64,000 nt of DNA from Larix kaempferi (GCA_027924585.1 BSBM01000597.1:4293501-4357500); one strand, 5' to 3'; shown: positions 22,140 to 33,430, numbered from the stretch's first letter. Notes: a model not told the origin generated them from the letters alone. A program made the numbers and translations.

Positions 22140-22745
22140 ATGAATTTAGAAGAAATCCCTCCTCTTTCTCTATTCAACTATGATGAATGGAAACAAAAAA
22201 TGATAGCATATTTGAAGAGCCATGATTTCTTTGATTATTGTTTTGAAAGAGAGTTTGAATCCTCTGAAGAAGAGAATGACTGGTTAAATGAAGGTGAAAG
22301 AGCCATTGCAGCCATGCTGTATTCTATGTCTCGATGCATGGTAATCCACTCCCTTGATGTTGAATCTCCAAAAGAACTATGGGCCCATCTGGATGAAATA
22401 TTTGGCAAGCAAAATGAAGGGATTGGTCAAATCCATTTCGAGAGCAAGCCCACTGTTGCATTCGCCCTCCTTGATGATCTCATTGATCATGAATCAGTAT
22501 CAAACATATCTCATATTGAATTTGTCCACAAAGAAGAAGAACTTGCAGATTCTACACTCATGCTCCAAATTTCTTCTATTTCGAATTATGTGTCAGCTCA
22601 CACTCTAGAAATTGCAGAGGTTCCTAAATTCTCTCTTGCACCAGAGTCTGTTGGTTTGCATCATGATCTACTGAATGTTTCGGAGGTCAAATCAGCCATT
22701 GGAGGTAATGCATTCACTCTCCTTGATCACTCACCTCTTATTTAA
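22140..22745 (+). CDS. Gag-like N-terminal domain protein, 201 residues
   Basis: Intact frame from ATG at 22140. Residues 1-90 read like copia Gag: FNYDEWKQKMIAYLKSHDFF, RAIAAMLYSMSRCM and SPKELWAHLDEIFGK match the conserved Trp/Leu pattern of the DUF4219/UBN2 region. No CCHC zinc knuckle is present; the C-terminal half is unrelated, acidic and without a motif I know. The frame is the only one that could be translated from this element's RNA start, after a 142 bp leader. It may supply capsid-like protein or be a remnant under no selection. Confidence 0.7.
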   Translation: MNLEEIPPLSLFNYDEWKQKMIAYLKSHDFFDYCFEREFESSEEENDWLNEGERAIAAMLYSMSRCMVIHSLDVESPKELWAHLDEIFGKQNEGIGQIHFESKPTVAFALLDDLIDHESVSNISHIEFVHKEEELADSTLMLQISSISNYVSAHTLEIAEVPKFSLAPESVGLHHDLLNVSEVKSAIGGNAFTLLDHSPLI

Positions 22746-22763
22746 TACTGTAAGATCATTATT

Positions 22764-23165
22764 TTGTGCTCTCAGAAGGTTATTGAAGATGATGGCCATT
22801 GCCATTCGCTTGGGATAATTTCTCATGCACTCAATGGTTTAAATCTCACCTCAAATGGTTCAAAGGAGATCTTAAGAAACCATTCTTCAAGTCTTGGATC
22901 TAATTTGGATTCCAAGCAATCACTGACATTTGATGGTTCTTTTGAGCATAATCTCACCCATGATGGTTCGAAGGAGAAAACAAAATACTATCTACACATT
23001 CATGGTTTTGATCCTACCTCAGCTGATTCGAATCACAGGTTTAAGGATCATACTCATACTTTTGGATTTGATCTCATCACACTCGATCTGAAGAGAAAGC
23101 ACAAGCACATGCTTTTTGAGCATATACCACTTCTTCCCAAGAAGAAGATACCTCCAGACATATGA
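22764..23165 (+). pseudogene. Second open frame of the small element, unknown
   Basis: It lies in the same frame as the gag-like ORF, 18 bp after its TAA stop at 22743-22745, so it is probably the read-through remainder of one longer protein. About 130 residues, rich in His, Ser, Asn and Gly, with a loose repeat around NGLNLTSNGSK, FDGSFEHNLTHDGSK and FDPTSADS. No retroviral domain is visible. The ATG at 22764 has no special support. Confidence 0.4.
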
Positions 23166-23340
23166 CCAAGCATCACACCTGCTTGAGTTTGGAGCATTTT
23201 TTTTTTTGTGCCTTACAGTCTATTTTGAGGGGGAGTATTTTTTCCATGAGGTTTTCCCCATTTCCTCAGTTTATTGACTGTTATTATTATTCATTGTATT
23301 GGGTGACCTTTGGTATCAGTTACCAGGGCCCAGGATGGAT

Positions 23341-23350
23341 TAAGGGGGGG
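23341..23350 (+). other. Polypurine tract of the small element
   Basis: taaggggggg sits immediately before the TGTTAGG start of the 3' LTR. It is the expected primer site for plus-strand synthesis. Confidence 0.8.
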
Positions 23351-24142
23351 TGTTAGGATATTCCTATACTCCATCCTAGTCCTACCAACATTTTCATTAT
23401 TTTCATTTTCAGTCTTGCATGCAGCATGCATGCATGCATCCCAGTCATCAGTCCCAACACCTAGCCCTCAGTTAGCTAGCCTCGAGAGCTTCTCACTGAT
23501 CATTTTTAGCCCTCCTAGTGCTTAGTGCACCCTGCATGCAGTTACATACATCTCATGCGCCCTCTCTCACCTACCATTCAATTGTACTTCAGTTATCTTC
23601 AGTTCTTTCCTTGATTTAAGGCTAGACTCACTCTCAACTAACTGTATCACTCCGATAGACCTCCAGTGAGACTAGACTACCCATTCTGACTCCAGTTAGC
23701 TCCTCATGCGCCCTCCACTGAACCTCCTTCATTCTGTTAGTGCCTCCATGTGCCAGTTACACCTACCACACTCAGTTAGACTCAGTTGGACATCTGGTTG
23801 ACAGTTACTTGTGCATTGATGACTCCATTGATGATGATGAGGACTCCTAGTTGTGCTCTGATGACACTCTATTGATCTGATGATCACTCTATGAGAGGCT
23901 AATTCGAATTGCCACCTTGGCATTCGAATCCTCTCCACCATTGTACTATTTATTGTTCATAGTTGTGATTAATGAATTAGTGTGTGTGTGAAGTTATTTT
24001 GCTTCTATCCGAGTTCTACTGTATTATTATTCTGTTGCTCATTTACACTGCATTGACCACTCTTCTTCTATCTTCCTGCTTAATGATAATCTTTCTTGTG
24101 AGGTATACATCAGCTCTTAGATCTGTTGTGAGGATTTTCACA
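23351..24142 (+). mobile_element. 3' LTR of the small element (792 bp)
   Basis: Starts TGTTAGGATATTCC after the G tract and ends ttttcaca, matching the 5' LTR end. Its last 235 bp match the 5' remnant. The first half carries gcatgcatgcatgcatc near 23425 and several short repeats of ccagttagactcagtt type. No clear TATA box was picked out. Confidence 0.88.
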
Positions 24143-24836
24143 TGACACATGGATCATACTCATCGACATAAACAAAATACATCATACATATGGAGATAAA
24201 TATCATAAAATAATGCGAGAGTCCATTAAGTTCATAAAAAAATAAGTCTATATATACATAACAATAAAAAATGGTACAATGTGATCATCAAATCAATGGC
24301 ACCACCACCATCACCTAACATCATGTAACATACCATCATCATCATAATCATGACCACCTAACAAACATAAACATCATTTACAATAACCATCACACACATA
24401 TGACAAACATCATCTAACATACACATCTATCATCACCTATCAAACATAAGCACCATCTTACATACACATAAAAGACTAGCTAACATAATCTAACATACAA
24501 ATCAAACATCACCTAACACACACATGTAAACATTACCTACCATCACCTAACATATACATTTAATAGATTTAAACATCATCTAATGCACAAATTTGATAAT
24601 AACATTTAACAAAACATAAGATGCATTAATAACATATTAACATATTAACCATCACATACATCTAACAAACAACATCTAACATACACATCTATCAAGAATG
24701 CCTAAAAAACATATCTAACCTAACTTGACATACACATCAACATCAACATCAAAATCAATATCAACTATGTGAAATGCAATATATATATATCAAAATCATG
24801 ATACATCCCAAATATACATCTCGAGTCCAATAAATG
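24143..24836. repeat. AT-rich degenerate catcacctaacatacacat repeats
   Basis: The words catca, ctaaca and tacacat recur throughout 24290-24740 without a fixed period. No gene is seen. Similar CATCA-rich spacer precedes the antisense gene of the first gypsy element at 10970-11030, so this is probably the matching region of a second Tat element. Confidence 0.6.
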
Positions 24837-26680
24837 CTATGAGATAGTTGGTCTACCTCCGGAACCAGAGGCATCACTGCCTCTGCTAGCAGAGCTAGAT
24901 GCATCGACGCCTCCACTAGCAAATCCAGAGGTATCAATACCTTTGTCAGGAAACAAAGTGGCATGGAGAGCAACATAGTCAATATCTCCCTGATGATGTA
25001 TCTCACCCATTGTGAACACCGTATCTAAAGCTTGGGAGATGGGTGGATGGTTGGGTCCGTGAGGAGGAGAGGCTTGTTGTTCGACTTGTGGATCATGAGT
25101 CAAAGATGGTGGTGGGTTTGCTGCATGTGAAGGAGTAGATATTGGTCAATCATCATGGCGGGGAGGAGGAGGAGGAGGTGGTGGAGGAGGAGGAGGATCG
25201 TCGCCCTCATTAGATGTAGAATTGTCCTCTAGCCTCCAAGTATCTATAAGGATGGATGCACTGAGGATATACTGCATCAAAAATCTCATATCATGAGGAA
25301 CCATCCTCCATAAATCTACTTGATTAGGGTTTCACACGATCTCCTGCGCCCGTACATGATGGACTCCTCATCGAGCCAAGAATGCAGACAACTTGTCTGC
25401 TGCATCTTGTCAAAACCTATCGTCTGGACTGCATCGCAGGCAGGTCTAGGTAATGCAAGCAAATCAGGCTCCTACATATCCTCAGCAGCCTGAACTAGTG
25501 GAGTCCCATCCCCATCATACATGCCAATGTCTACAAAATATATGGTACACAACAATAATTAGACAATTTCAATAAACAATTTAAAGAAAATGTTAGAATA
25601 AATTTCATTTGCATTAAGTAAGACAATAAAATGCAACTAGATTAATTTAAACATAACACTAATATTAACTCTGTCATCCGGTGGCTCAACTTGGGCGAAA
25701 AAAATGTTGTGATATGCTCTCTAGTCCAACCCTGCATACAGATATGGCACAAGGTCCAATGTATGGTACTCCTCACTGGATAGCATCTCCAACACCTCTG
25801 ATGTGATTCTTGCTAGGAACTCTAGTTTCTTCCTCTTGGGAAACATCCATTCTGACATGTGCATCCACACCTCGACAATCTCCTTAGGAGGGAAACTATC
25901 AAATGATGGCCTCATGGCCAGAAACCTCTTGAAAAATAAAGAAAAATGCTTTGAACCAAAATGGAATTTGACCCTCCCCTCAATATGTGTAGAACATCGA
26001 GCTAGAGAAAAACAAAATTGCTGCAAAAAAATGGTAGACCACCTAATGCATCTAGTTATCCGCACTAATAAATCAACATAATACAATAGAGGGAAACTAA
26101 TGCGCTTCCCATCAACAATGGAGTGCACCACCGTCGTAATAAAAAGAGAGAGGCACCTAAAATACTCTACACCGAAAGCAACAATACGCAACTGTCCTTC
26201 GAAAAATTGGAAATGAGCAGGGTCAGTGACCTTATCACGGATATATCTTTGAGATTATGCAAGTTAACTCTCCATTGTGACACCAATTGGCACATCATAG
26301 TACTGGGGAAAATCCTCCCCTCTCCTATATAGCCCAGTAATGAAGTAAATGTCCTCCTCTATGGGATGAAACCACAGATCTGGATCAAACCAAAAGGCCT
26401 CTCTACATTGATCCCAATGATGGATCAACCACATCAAGAGAGTTGAGTTCCCCTTGAGGGATGTAGCCGGATCTGATAGAACTTCAAGAGGTCGACAGCC
26501 CTCAAGAGGTCTTGTGTCTGAATGGTAATGGGCCGAGGGTACAAGTCTCCCTCCCTCTCTCTCACTTCCCACACTCGTACAACTTTGTACAAGTCTACTC
26601 TCACCTAGTGCTACTGCTAATCCCTCCGCTGATGTCTCTAATTCACATATAAATTCCATCAGTCTCATACATAGACACAT
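24837..26680 (-). pseudogene. Decayed antisense ORF of a second Tat-like element
   Basis: Reading leftward, 26680-26264 contains REAFWFDPDLWFHPIEEDIYFITGLYRRG, which aligns in pattern with FWELDIQAF and LTLTYVYFLMGLP of the antisense gene at 11441-12786. The same frame continues, after two stops near 26264 and 26255, through 26191-25721, with GRVKFHFGSKHFSLFFKRF corresponding to the KGFCYGSFLCAFFMERV part. Further left is a polyproline run (about 25150-25200) and a Ser/Gly-rich tail to 24837. An intron probably separates the parts; a ttttgtag acceptor-like site lies near 25530, but I could not fix the donor. The surrounding sense-strand pol has not been found, so most of the element is lost. 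Confidence 0.6.
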
Positions 26681-26689
26681 GTATGTATA

Positions 26690-29071
26690 TTTAAAACATA
26701 ATTTTTTTAATTAAATGATAATTTTATTTATTAATATGATTTTTTTTCTCAAAAAACATAAATATTCATAGCATTGCGCCCAAAACATAATCAATAAATG
26801 CTTGCGGTGCTTTTGTATCCGGAGCATACCACCGATGGTGCACTACTAGTTAATTAACACAATGAAGACACAAAACATTTATTTTTAAAATTGATTCACA
26901 AATATATAATTCTAACCACAATTCACCAATAAACATGGCGACTTGGTGCTTGATATACATGTGTCCACCTTGCCCGTGGTGTGCATGCTAGTTATTGACG
27001 CAGCATGATCGGTGGGGCCATGAGTAAAAATAGGAAGGTGTACACTGATGTTAATTTTTTTTAAAGTCGGGACGGTGCGTTTGACAAGTTGGAACGCACC
27101 ACTAATGGTGTGGACGTATTAATAATACACACTAGAATATGTTGTGATTTTTTTTCTTAAACAAAATGAATTTCAAAATTGGTGCACTTGGAAAATCATG
27201 AAGCACTGCTAGCAGTGCTTTTAAATCTACAGAGCATTTCTACCGGTGCACTATTGGAAAATTAATGCACCAGAGACTTTACAATTATTTCTAAAAATAA
27301 AGAAACATGGTCGAATAATTTAAACATGATTTTGGTTTGTGGTTAGACTGGTGCGTCTAAAATCATATCATGCACTAGTGCTTGTTGTGCCTATCGTCAT
27401 CGGTACACCTATAAAAGTGATGCATCAGAACACGATTGAATAATTAAACATGGTTTTGGTTTGTGGTAATACAAATGCGTCTAATATCATATCATGCACA
27501 GGTGCATGTTGTGCTCACGACATTAGTGCACAGATAAAAGAGACGCATCGGAAAATGGTTGAATAATTAAACATGGTTTTGGTTTATGGTTAGATAGGTG
27601 AGTCTAGAATAATATCAGACACCGGTTCTTGTTGGGCCTCGTGGCACTGAGGAACCAGTACAAGGTTGAATAATTAAACATTGCTTTGATTTGTGGTTAG
27701 CTCGATGCATCTAAAATCATACAATGCACCGATGCGTGTTGTGCATGTCGACACCAGTGCACCGTTAAAATTTAGGCATCGAGAAGATAGTTGTTATTTT
27801 TAGTTTCGTTTGTGCGATGTGTTACTCAAACAATAACGCATCATCGTAATGGTGTGCTATGGTTGACAGCGTTTACAGCCCCGCAAATGATGCACCTTGC
27901 AAATTTTCAGGGTACATCATTGGCGCGGTGCGAGCCAAACAAAACGAATGCACTACGCATAATTTTTTTTTTTTTTAAATTAACTAAATTTAAGGTGAAT
28001 TTTAAAATTGAATCCACATAAACTTTAAATTAGAAGGTAGCAAAGACATTACCTGGACATTTGTGCGTCGGGGAGGCATGGTTGCCACGTGGATGAAAAA
28101 TCCAAAATTGCCCACAATTTGGCAAAATTCCAAAGCCACATATTGAGTAACCGATGAGAGAAATTCAAACACGGACAACACTGATGGAAGGGCACTTCAG
28201 GGAGGCAAGAAATGCACTGGTGCTTAGGATCTCTATAGCATTGAAAGACGACAAAAATGATTTTACCGGACGGTAATTTTTTTTTATGATGTGCCCGATA
28301 CTTAGACGTATCGATGCGTATGGATGTTTTAAACGCATCGGTATTCAATATAAAACATAAAACAAATTGACCCACAATTTTTAAATTTAACCCTATTCCA
28401 AGTTTTTTAATTTTAGCCTAATGTGGTGCTCCATATTAGACGCATTGGTGCGATTTATATATATAAATGCACCATTAAAGAATTAAAAAAAAAAAAAAAA
28501 ATTATGCCCGACAATTGTTTTATTTTCACCCTTCTTCGGTGCCCTTAAGTAAAGAATGCATCGATGTGATGTAAACAATGAAACACATCGTTAAGAGATT
28601 TATTAATATAAAAAATGTTTTTTTTCATCGGTTCTCTAATATAAGCAACGCACTAGAGAATTGATATATAAATGCACTATATTTGATGTTATTTTTTTTT
28701 TAAACATATATAGTTTTCTATATAAAGGTTTTTTGAGCTAATAATAGTGCTTTATGTTTTCGTATGCACCGGTGCGTATATATGTATCGAACACACTAGT
28801 TTCTGTTTTGGGGTTAAATATAAATAATTATTTTGCTCTGCATTTCAAACACATATTTTTGGCATTGGTGCATCATCTTTGTAGGTGCATCAGTGCGTAT
28901 ATAGTCAAGGTGCATCAGTGCATTTCAAATGTATAAAAGCACCGTACAAAAACATTCGCTAAAACCTCTGCCCGCTTGCCTCTGCTAGAGACTTCCACTA
29001 TACGGATATTTGGGTTCTTTTTATAGGAGTTTTTGCAAAAACCTCCGCTAGAGAGTGTTTTCCTTGTAGTG
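26690..29071. mobile_element. Probable CACTA-type DNA transposon remnant, right end at 29071
   Basis: The plus strand ends gttttccttgtagtg at 29071, which on the other strand is CACTACAAGGAAAAC, the usual terminal inverted repeat of CACTA/EnSpm elements. Next to it lie AGCRGAGG-type subterminal motifs (28970-29060). From 26790 to 28960 the DNA is studded with GCAC/GTGC inverted motifs such as ggtgcatcagtgc and caccggtgc, as expected of transposase-binding subterminal repeats, and has no coding frame. The left terminus was not found, so the left limit is a guess and part may belong to the adjacent Tat remnant. Confidence 0.55.
27313..27790 (+). repeat. Tandem array of about 120 bp, four copies
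   Basis: Copies begin at gaataatt(t)aaacatg near 27313, 27438, 27561 and 27668. Each continues tttggtttgtggtta, then tctaaaatcatat, then a GCAC/GTGC pair. Divergence between copies is high. It lies inside the probable CACTA remnant. Confidence 0.75.
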
Positions 29072-31277
29072 CAAATTCTAAGTATCCCATAACCTAGAGA
29101 AGCCACTTGTCTAAATTAGACAATCTTAAGAGAGATGCCTACTAAAAATGTAAAACATGGCAAGTTTTTCAGCCATTAAGAGTCCACAAACATACCATAA
29201 GATGGGTTACAATTAATTAATTATAAGTAGATATAATAAAATCTTAGAAAATCCATAACTCAAGATGGAGCTATTCTATTAACCCACAACATTAAAATGT
29301 GATCAACATGGAAGATGAACTATGACAACGTCCAATAGAGATTCTGCTTAGAATAATCATTCTTAATTATAGTATGGGAATTAATTTTAGGAAGTTATGA
29401 CCAAGAAATAACTTCCAAAAAAATGATATCTCAAGCAAATAAGTCTTCTAAGGATAATCATTCTTAATTATAGTATGGGAATTAATTTTAGGAAGTTATG
29501 ACCAAGAAATAACTTCTAAAAAATGATATCTCAAGAAAATAAGTCTTCATTTGATTTAAATCAAATTTCCTTCTCCAACATGTCTAGAATCTTTTTATTC
29601 TACCATTCCATTGTCGATTTTTTTTTGGACTTGTCCTCTTTGTTGATTCGGTTATTACATTATTAGTAATTTTTGGAATCTTAATCTTTGACAACAATTC
29701 CATTTTTGGTGTATTTTTGCTAATATAACCTAAATTCTTCTAATTTGATATAACAATTTTTGCGTAGAAAACCAGGTGGGGGAGTGTCCATTTGTCCCAA
29801 AAATATAATAAACAAAAAAAACATAATAAACATAATGATTAAACCAAGCACACACATAATGAAAAATAAGGTTTATCTTGGAAACCTTTAAATAAGCTTC
29901 TTCACAAGCAATACCATGGGCCCAAAAAATCATGACTGAGTCAAGTTTACCTAACAAGGGGAGACAACAAGACCATGAGAGAGAGAGAGAATATAAATAA
30001 CCATGACCGAGTCAAGTTTACCTAACAAGGGGAGATAACAAGACCATGACAAAAATCAAAATTTCCATATTAGAAATAGAAATATAAAGAGAAGATATAT
30101 ACACACACACACATATATTTATGGGCTTGGGATATAGATATTAATGACGTGTAAAAATAAAAATAAAAATTCACTGGTGAGAGGGAAGTGTCCATCTGTC
30201 CCATAAAAATAAAAATAAAATAATAAAAATAATAATGCATGCATCATTTTGGTGTAACAAAGTGGTGAGAGGAAAATAAGATTGTTATAGCATAGTGGTG
30301 GAAAATATGTGTGTTGTAGTTTAGTGGTGAAATGTTTGAAGATTTGATTTCTCTCAATGCTTTGTAGAACCATACTTTGTAAAACCAAAGTTAAATGAGT
30401 TTATATTGATATAAAATAATATAAAAATGATTTTTATAAAAAATAAATTTGATCATATATTATAAATAATATAATTTATTTTATTTTATAAAAATGGCAA
30501 GTTTTATGATACATTAATATAATATAATATTTTTTTTAAATGGTCACTTTCAAAACTTTTATCAAAATTTACAAAATTATGAAAAATAGAACATCATTGT
30601 TGAAAATATGGGTGATTGGTGTGTATAAGATTATTTGGAAATGGTAGAATTTTCCTCGTGATTTCTAACAATTATGAAAAATAAAACACCATTGTTGAAA
30701 ATATGAGTGATTGGTGTGTACAAGATTGGGTGATTAGTGTGTACAAGATTATTTAGAAATGGTAAAATTTTCCATATAATTTCTAACAATTATGAAAAAT
30801 AAAACACCATTGTTGAAAATATGGGTGATGGGTGTGTACAAGATTATTTGGAAATGGTAGAATTTTCCAATTGATTACTAACCAATTGTACCCATCAATC
30901 ATAATATTTCTGATCATAATATATCTAAGGGATAATTAACATTGTCCTAAACTTTGCTCCCAACATTTAATAAGAATGCAAGCCCGCAGTGAGAGCAATC
31001 AAACTATGGTTTTTTAAAAGCCCTAGTTCACTTTTCTATGATTCCTCGGTTTAATGTATTTGTTACAAATTATCAAAATCTTGGAGGTTCTTGGTGACAT
31101 TGCAACTGTCAATAACGGTCAGGCAGGCGGTTCCCTCGTAGCAAATTAAAAGTGGGTGTCAGTAGTTCCTTTTTCCTGCGCCTCCATCCTCCGGATTGTC
31201 TTCATCGAAAGTTATCTCTGGATCTTTTTCTTCCCCTGCCATCCTGTAAAATTTTCTTGGGATAAGAGGATTCAGAA
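29072..31277. other. AT-rich intergenic DNA upstream of the PABN gene, with local duplications
   Basis: No gene seen. Direct repeats: about 100 bp at 29353 and 29454 (period 101, ataatcattcttaattatag); about 55 bp at 29932 and 30003 (tgacYgagtcaagtttacc); and about 95-120 bp three times at 30573, 30670 and 30788 (aattatgaaaaatagaacat type), with a 24 bp internal doubling at about 30705-30750. The last 250 bp before the ATG would hold the PABN promoter; I see no clear TATA box. Confidence 0.7.
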
Positions 31278-33335
31278 ATGGACGATGAACATGCTGTTTA
31301 TGGTGGAGACATTCCGGAGGAATATGGTGAGGGTGACGCAATGGACCATGATCTCTACGAGGAATTTGAGCAGAGAGAGCAAGATAATGACTCCCAACCA
31401 GGCCAAAACACATCTACAGAAACGGTTAGTCTTACAAGTTTATTGTGGCTTTGTATTAAATTTCATAGCCTTGATTTGCTTTGATTCTTCGTAGTAGAGT
31501 TGTTCACTGCCTTAATACAGAATTATTCACCTGCCATCTTGTAAAATTTGTTGTACTGTAGCAAATAGAAGAAATGAAAAAAAGGATTAATGAATTAGAA
31601 GAAGAGGCGGCTGCCATCAAAGAAATGCAGGCTAAAGTTGAGAAAGATATGGGTGTAAGCTCTGCCCCAAGTCAGCAAAGCAAGGAGGATGCTGATTTGC
31701 GCTCGGTATTTGTTAACAATGTAAGGATTGATGCTATGCTATTTTCAGTTGGAATAGTTGTGTGCTTTGAGCTTTATATAAAAAGGTTTCAGTGTAAATA
31801 TTTATGTTGGCTATCTCTTTTGCTTTATCTATTTATAATAAGGATACATTTGATATTATCACAAGTTACTAACATTTCCTGCAAAGATTTTTTTGGAAAA
31901 AAATCATTTATTTATCTATTGTATCGAAATTGTATCAAAGTTTCTAAATGGATATTCACTGTGTTAGAAGTTTTAAATCTGACTTATTTAGCTATTTTTG
32001 TTTTCTGTGCTTTCAGGTTGATTACTCCTGCTTTCCTGAAGATCTTCGACTCCATTTTCTGACCTGTGGAACAGTTAATAGAATTACAATCAAGTGTGAC
32101 CAATATGGGCAGCCGAGAGGGTTAGACTGAATTTTATTATATTGTCTGTAAAATCAAGGGTTACATGATTCAGATTTCTTTAGCATGAATATAAGATTTT
32201 TTTTTTTTTGGACAGGTACGCTTACGTTGAATTTTTGGAACCAGAGGCTGTTACAAGAGCTCTGGCATTGAACGAAACTGAGTTACGTGGCCGAAAAATT
32301 AAGGTGGGCTTTCAGTCGTTTTACAGAAGTCTTTGGACATATTGTGCTTACATAATGTGTATATGTATATTTATAGTAGAAAAAAGTCATACTTTTGCTA
32401 TTCCAAAAAAGAATCAAAAAGTATATGGCATTTCTCAATACATAACCAGGTCTTGACAAAAAATGAAACCTATAAAGCTATCAGAACGTGACCAAGAAAA
32501 AAAGAACATAGTGGCAACTAGAGCTATCGCAAGTTTTGATAAATTGTTTGCCAAAGAGTTATGCTTCCTATGACAATTTGACCTCCCTGAGCTTGTTAAG
32601 TAAAGCTTTAATCCGATTACACCAATGTATAAGGGACCTTATCTGTAAGGAATAGTGTCTACATGCCCATTTGATAGTTACCGAAGAATCACCAAAAAGC
32701 TGAAGATTACCAATACCAAAGATGCTTGACACTTTCAATATACACCACAATACCAAGAGTTCCAGGAATAGTGTCTACATGTCCGTTACCCAAGAATCAC
32801 CAAAAAGCTAAAGATTACCGATACCAAAAATGCTTAACACCGTTTCAATATACACCACAATACCAAGAGTTCCGCTTTCATGTTCGTGCCTGTCTAACTT
32901 AAGAGTGAAAAACTGCCAGTTGCATGTGTATATATATCTATGATTGGTTGCTGGTTTATTTAATCCTGCTTTGGCTTCTAAATTTGGAAAGTTAATTAGA
33001 TTTGTCACATATAATTTGTTATTTTATTATACTGCGAAAATTTGATCACAGGTGACTCGTAAAAGAACAAATGTCCCTGGATTGAGGCACTCTCGTGGGC
33101 GTGTTTTCAATCCCTCTCTAGCGTATCCCAGGAGGCCTTTCAACCCCTTTACTGCTACTCCTCGCTACCGTCCTGGTTATGGGTAAATATTTTCATCCAT
33201 GTACTTCCTATGAATATCTTTGATGAGCTAAATAATTGTTTTTATATGGATCTAAATATTAAAACAAATTGTTTTTTTTTCAGAAAAACACCGAGGACGG
33301 GACGATCTTTTCATCGATATAATCCCTATGGTTAG
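31278..33335 (+). CDS. PABN: Nuclear poly(A)-binding protein (PABPN1/PABN type), six exons
   Basis: Exons: 31278-31424, 31562-31720, 32017-32120, 32216-32303, 33052-33182 and 33284-33335 (stop TAG); 226 residues, the usual length of plant PABN proteins. All introns are GT-AG with good pyrimidine tracts, and phases join without a break. Domains: acidic N-terminus (residues 1-45), a coiled coil ([28 protein letters not shown]), one RRM with RNP2 SVFVNNVDY and RNP1 RGYAYVEF, then KRTNVPG and an Arg/Tyr/Pro-rich tail. In the family this protein binds growing poly(A) tails in the nucleus and stimulates poly(A) polymerase. RNP2 has Asn where Gly is usual (VGN to VNN), and the RRM helix segment [11 protein letters not shown] differs from the common TPEEVQQHF. 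It may be a diverged paralogue. ATG at 31278 is chosen because it starts the conserved acidic region. The name rests on recognition, not a search. Confidence 0.9.
32500..33008 (-). pseudogene. LINE-type RNase H fragment inside PABN intron 4, partly duplicated
   Basis: On the minus strand 32756-32568 reads [20 protein letters not shown] followed by [14 protein letters not shown], the pattern of the RNase H-like (RVT_3) domain at the C-terminus of plant LINE and related proteins, with GDS holding a catalytic Asp. The part around [12 protein letters not shown] occurs a second time, as a direct repeat with period 116 (32648-32763 and 32764-32873). Stops and the duplication show it is dead. It explains why this intron, at 748 bp, is much longer than the other four. 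Confidence 0.65.
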
Positions 33336-33430
33336 AGGGCGTTTCTCATATGTGCCGAGGAATACTAAAGATTGGATCCTTTCATCGATATAATCCTTAC
33401 GGATCGTATGTGCCGAGGCATAAAGATTGT
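33309..33430 (+). repeat. 71 bp direct duplication over the PABN 3' end
   Basis: tttcatcgatataatcc occurs at 33309 and 33380, followed in both by a tta/ggt context and tatgtgccgagg. The first copy codes the last residues (FHRYNPYG) and the stop. The second has no stop at that point and reads on through SYVPRHKD. Confidence 0.85.

Larger units (their letters stand above)
21752..24142 (+). mobile_element. Small non-autonomous LTR retrotransposon (gag-like only)
   Basis: Parts in order: the last 233 bp of the 5' LTR (21752-21984), primer site, a gag-like frame, a second frame, a G-rich tract and a full 3' LTR of 792 bp. The interior is only about 1.37 kb and contains no protease, RT or integrase, so it would depend on proteins of another copia element. 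Its front was cut by the insertion of copia 1, and the missing LTR part is not seen on the far side of copia 1. Structure is that of a small LARD- or TRIM-like element that still carries a gag domain. Confidence 0.85.

Noticed and set aside
22748-22776. GTAAG...CTCTCAG as an intron linking the two frames of the small element
   Set aside because: It would be under 30 bp, too short for a plant intron; the two frames are already in the same register, so a simple stop is the easier reading.
26846-26856. cactactag as the left CACTA terminus
   Set aside because: It does not match the right terminus CACTACAAGGAAAAC past the first six bases, and the preceding gtg does not match the caa after 29071.
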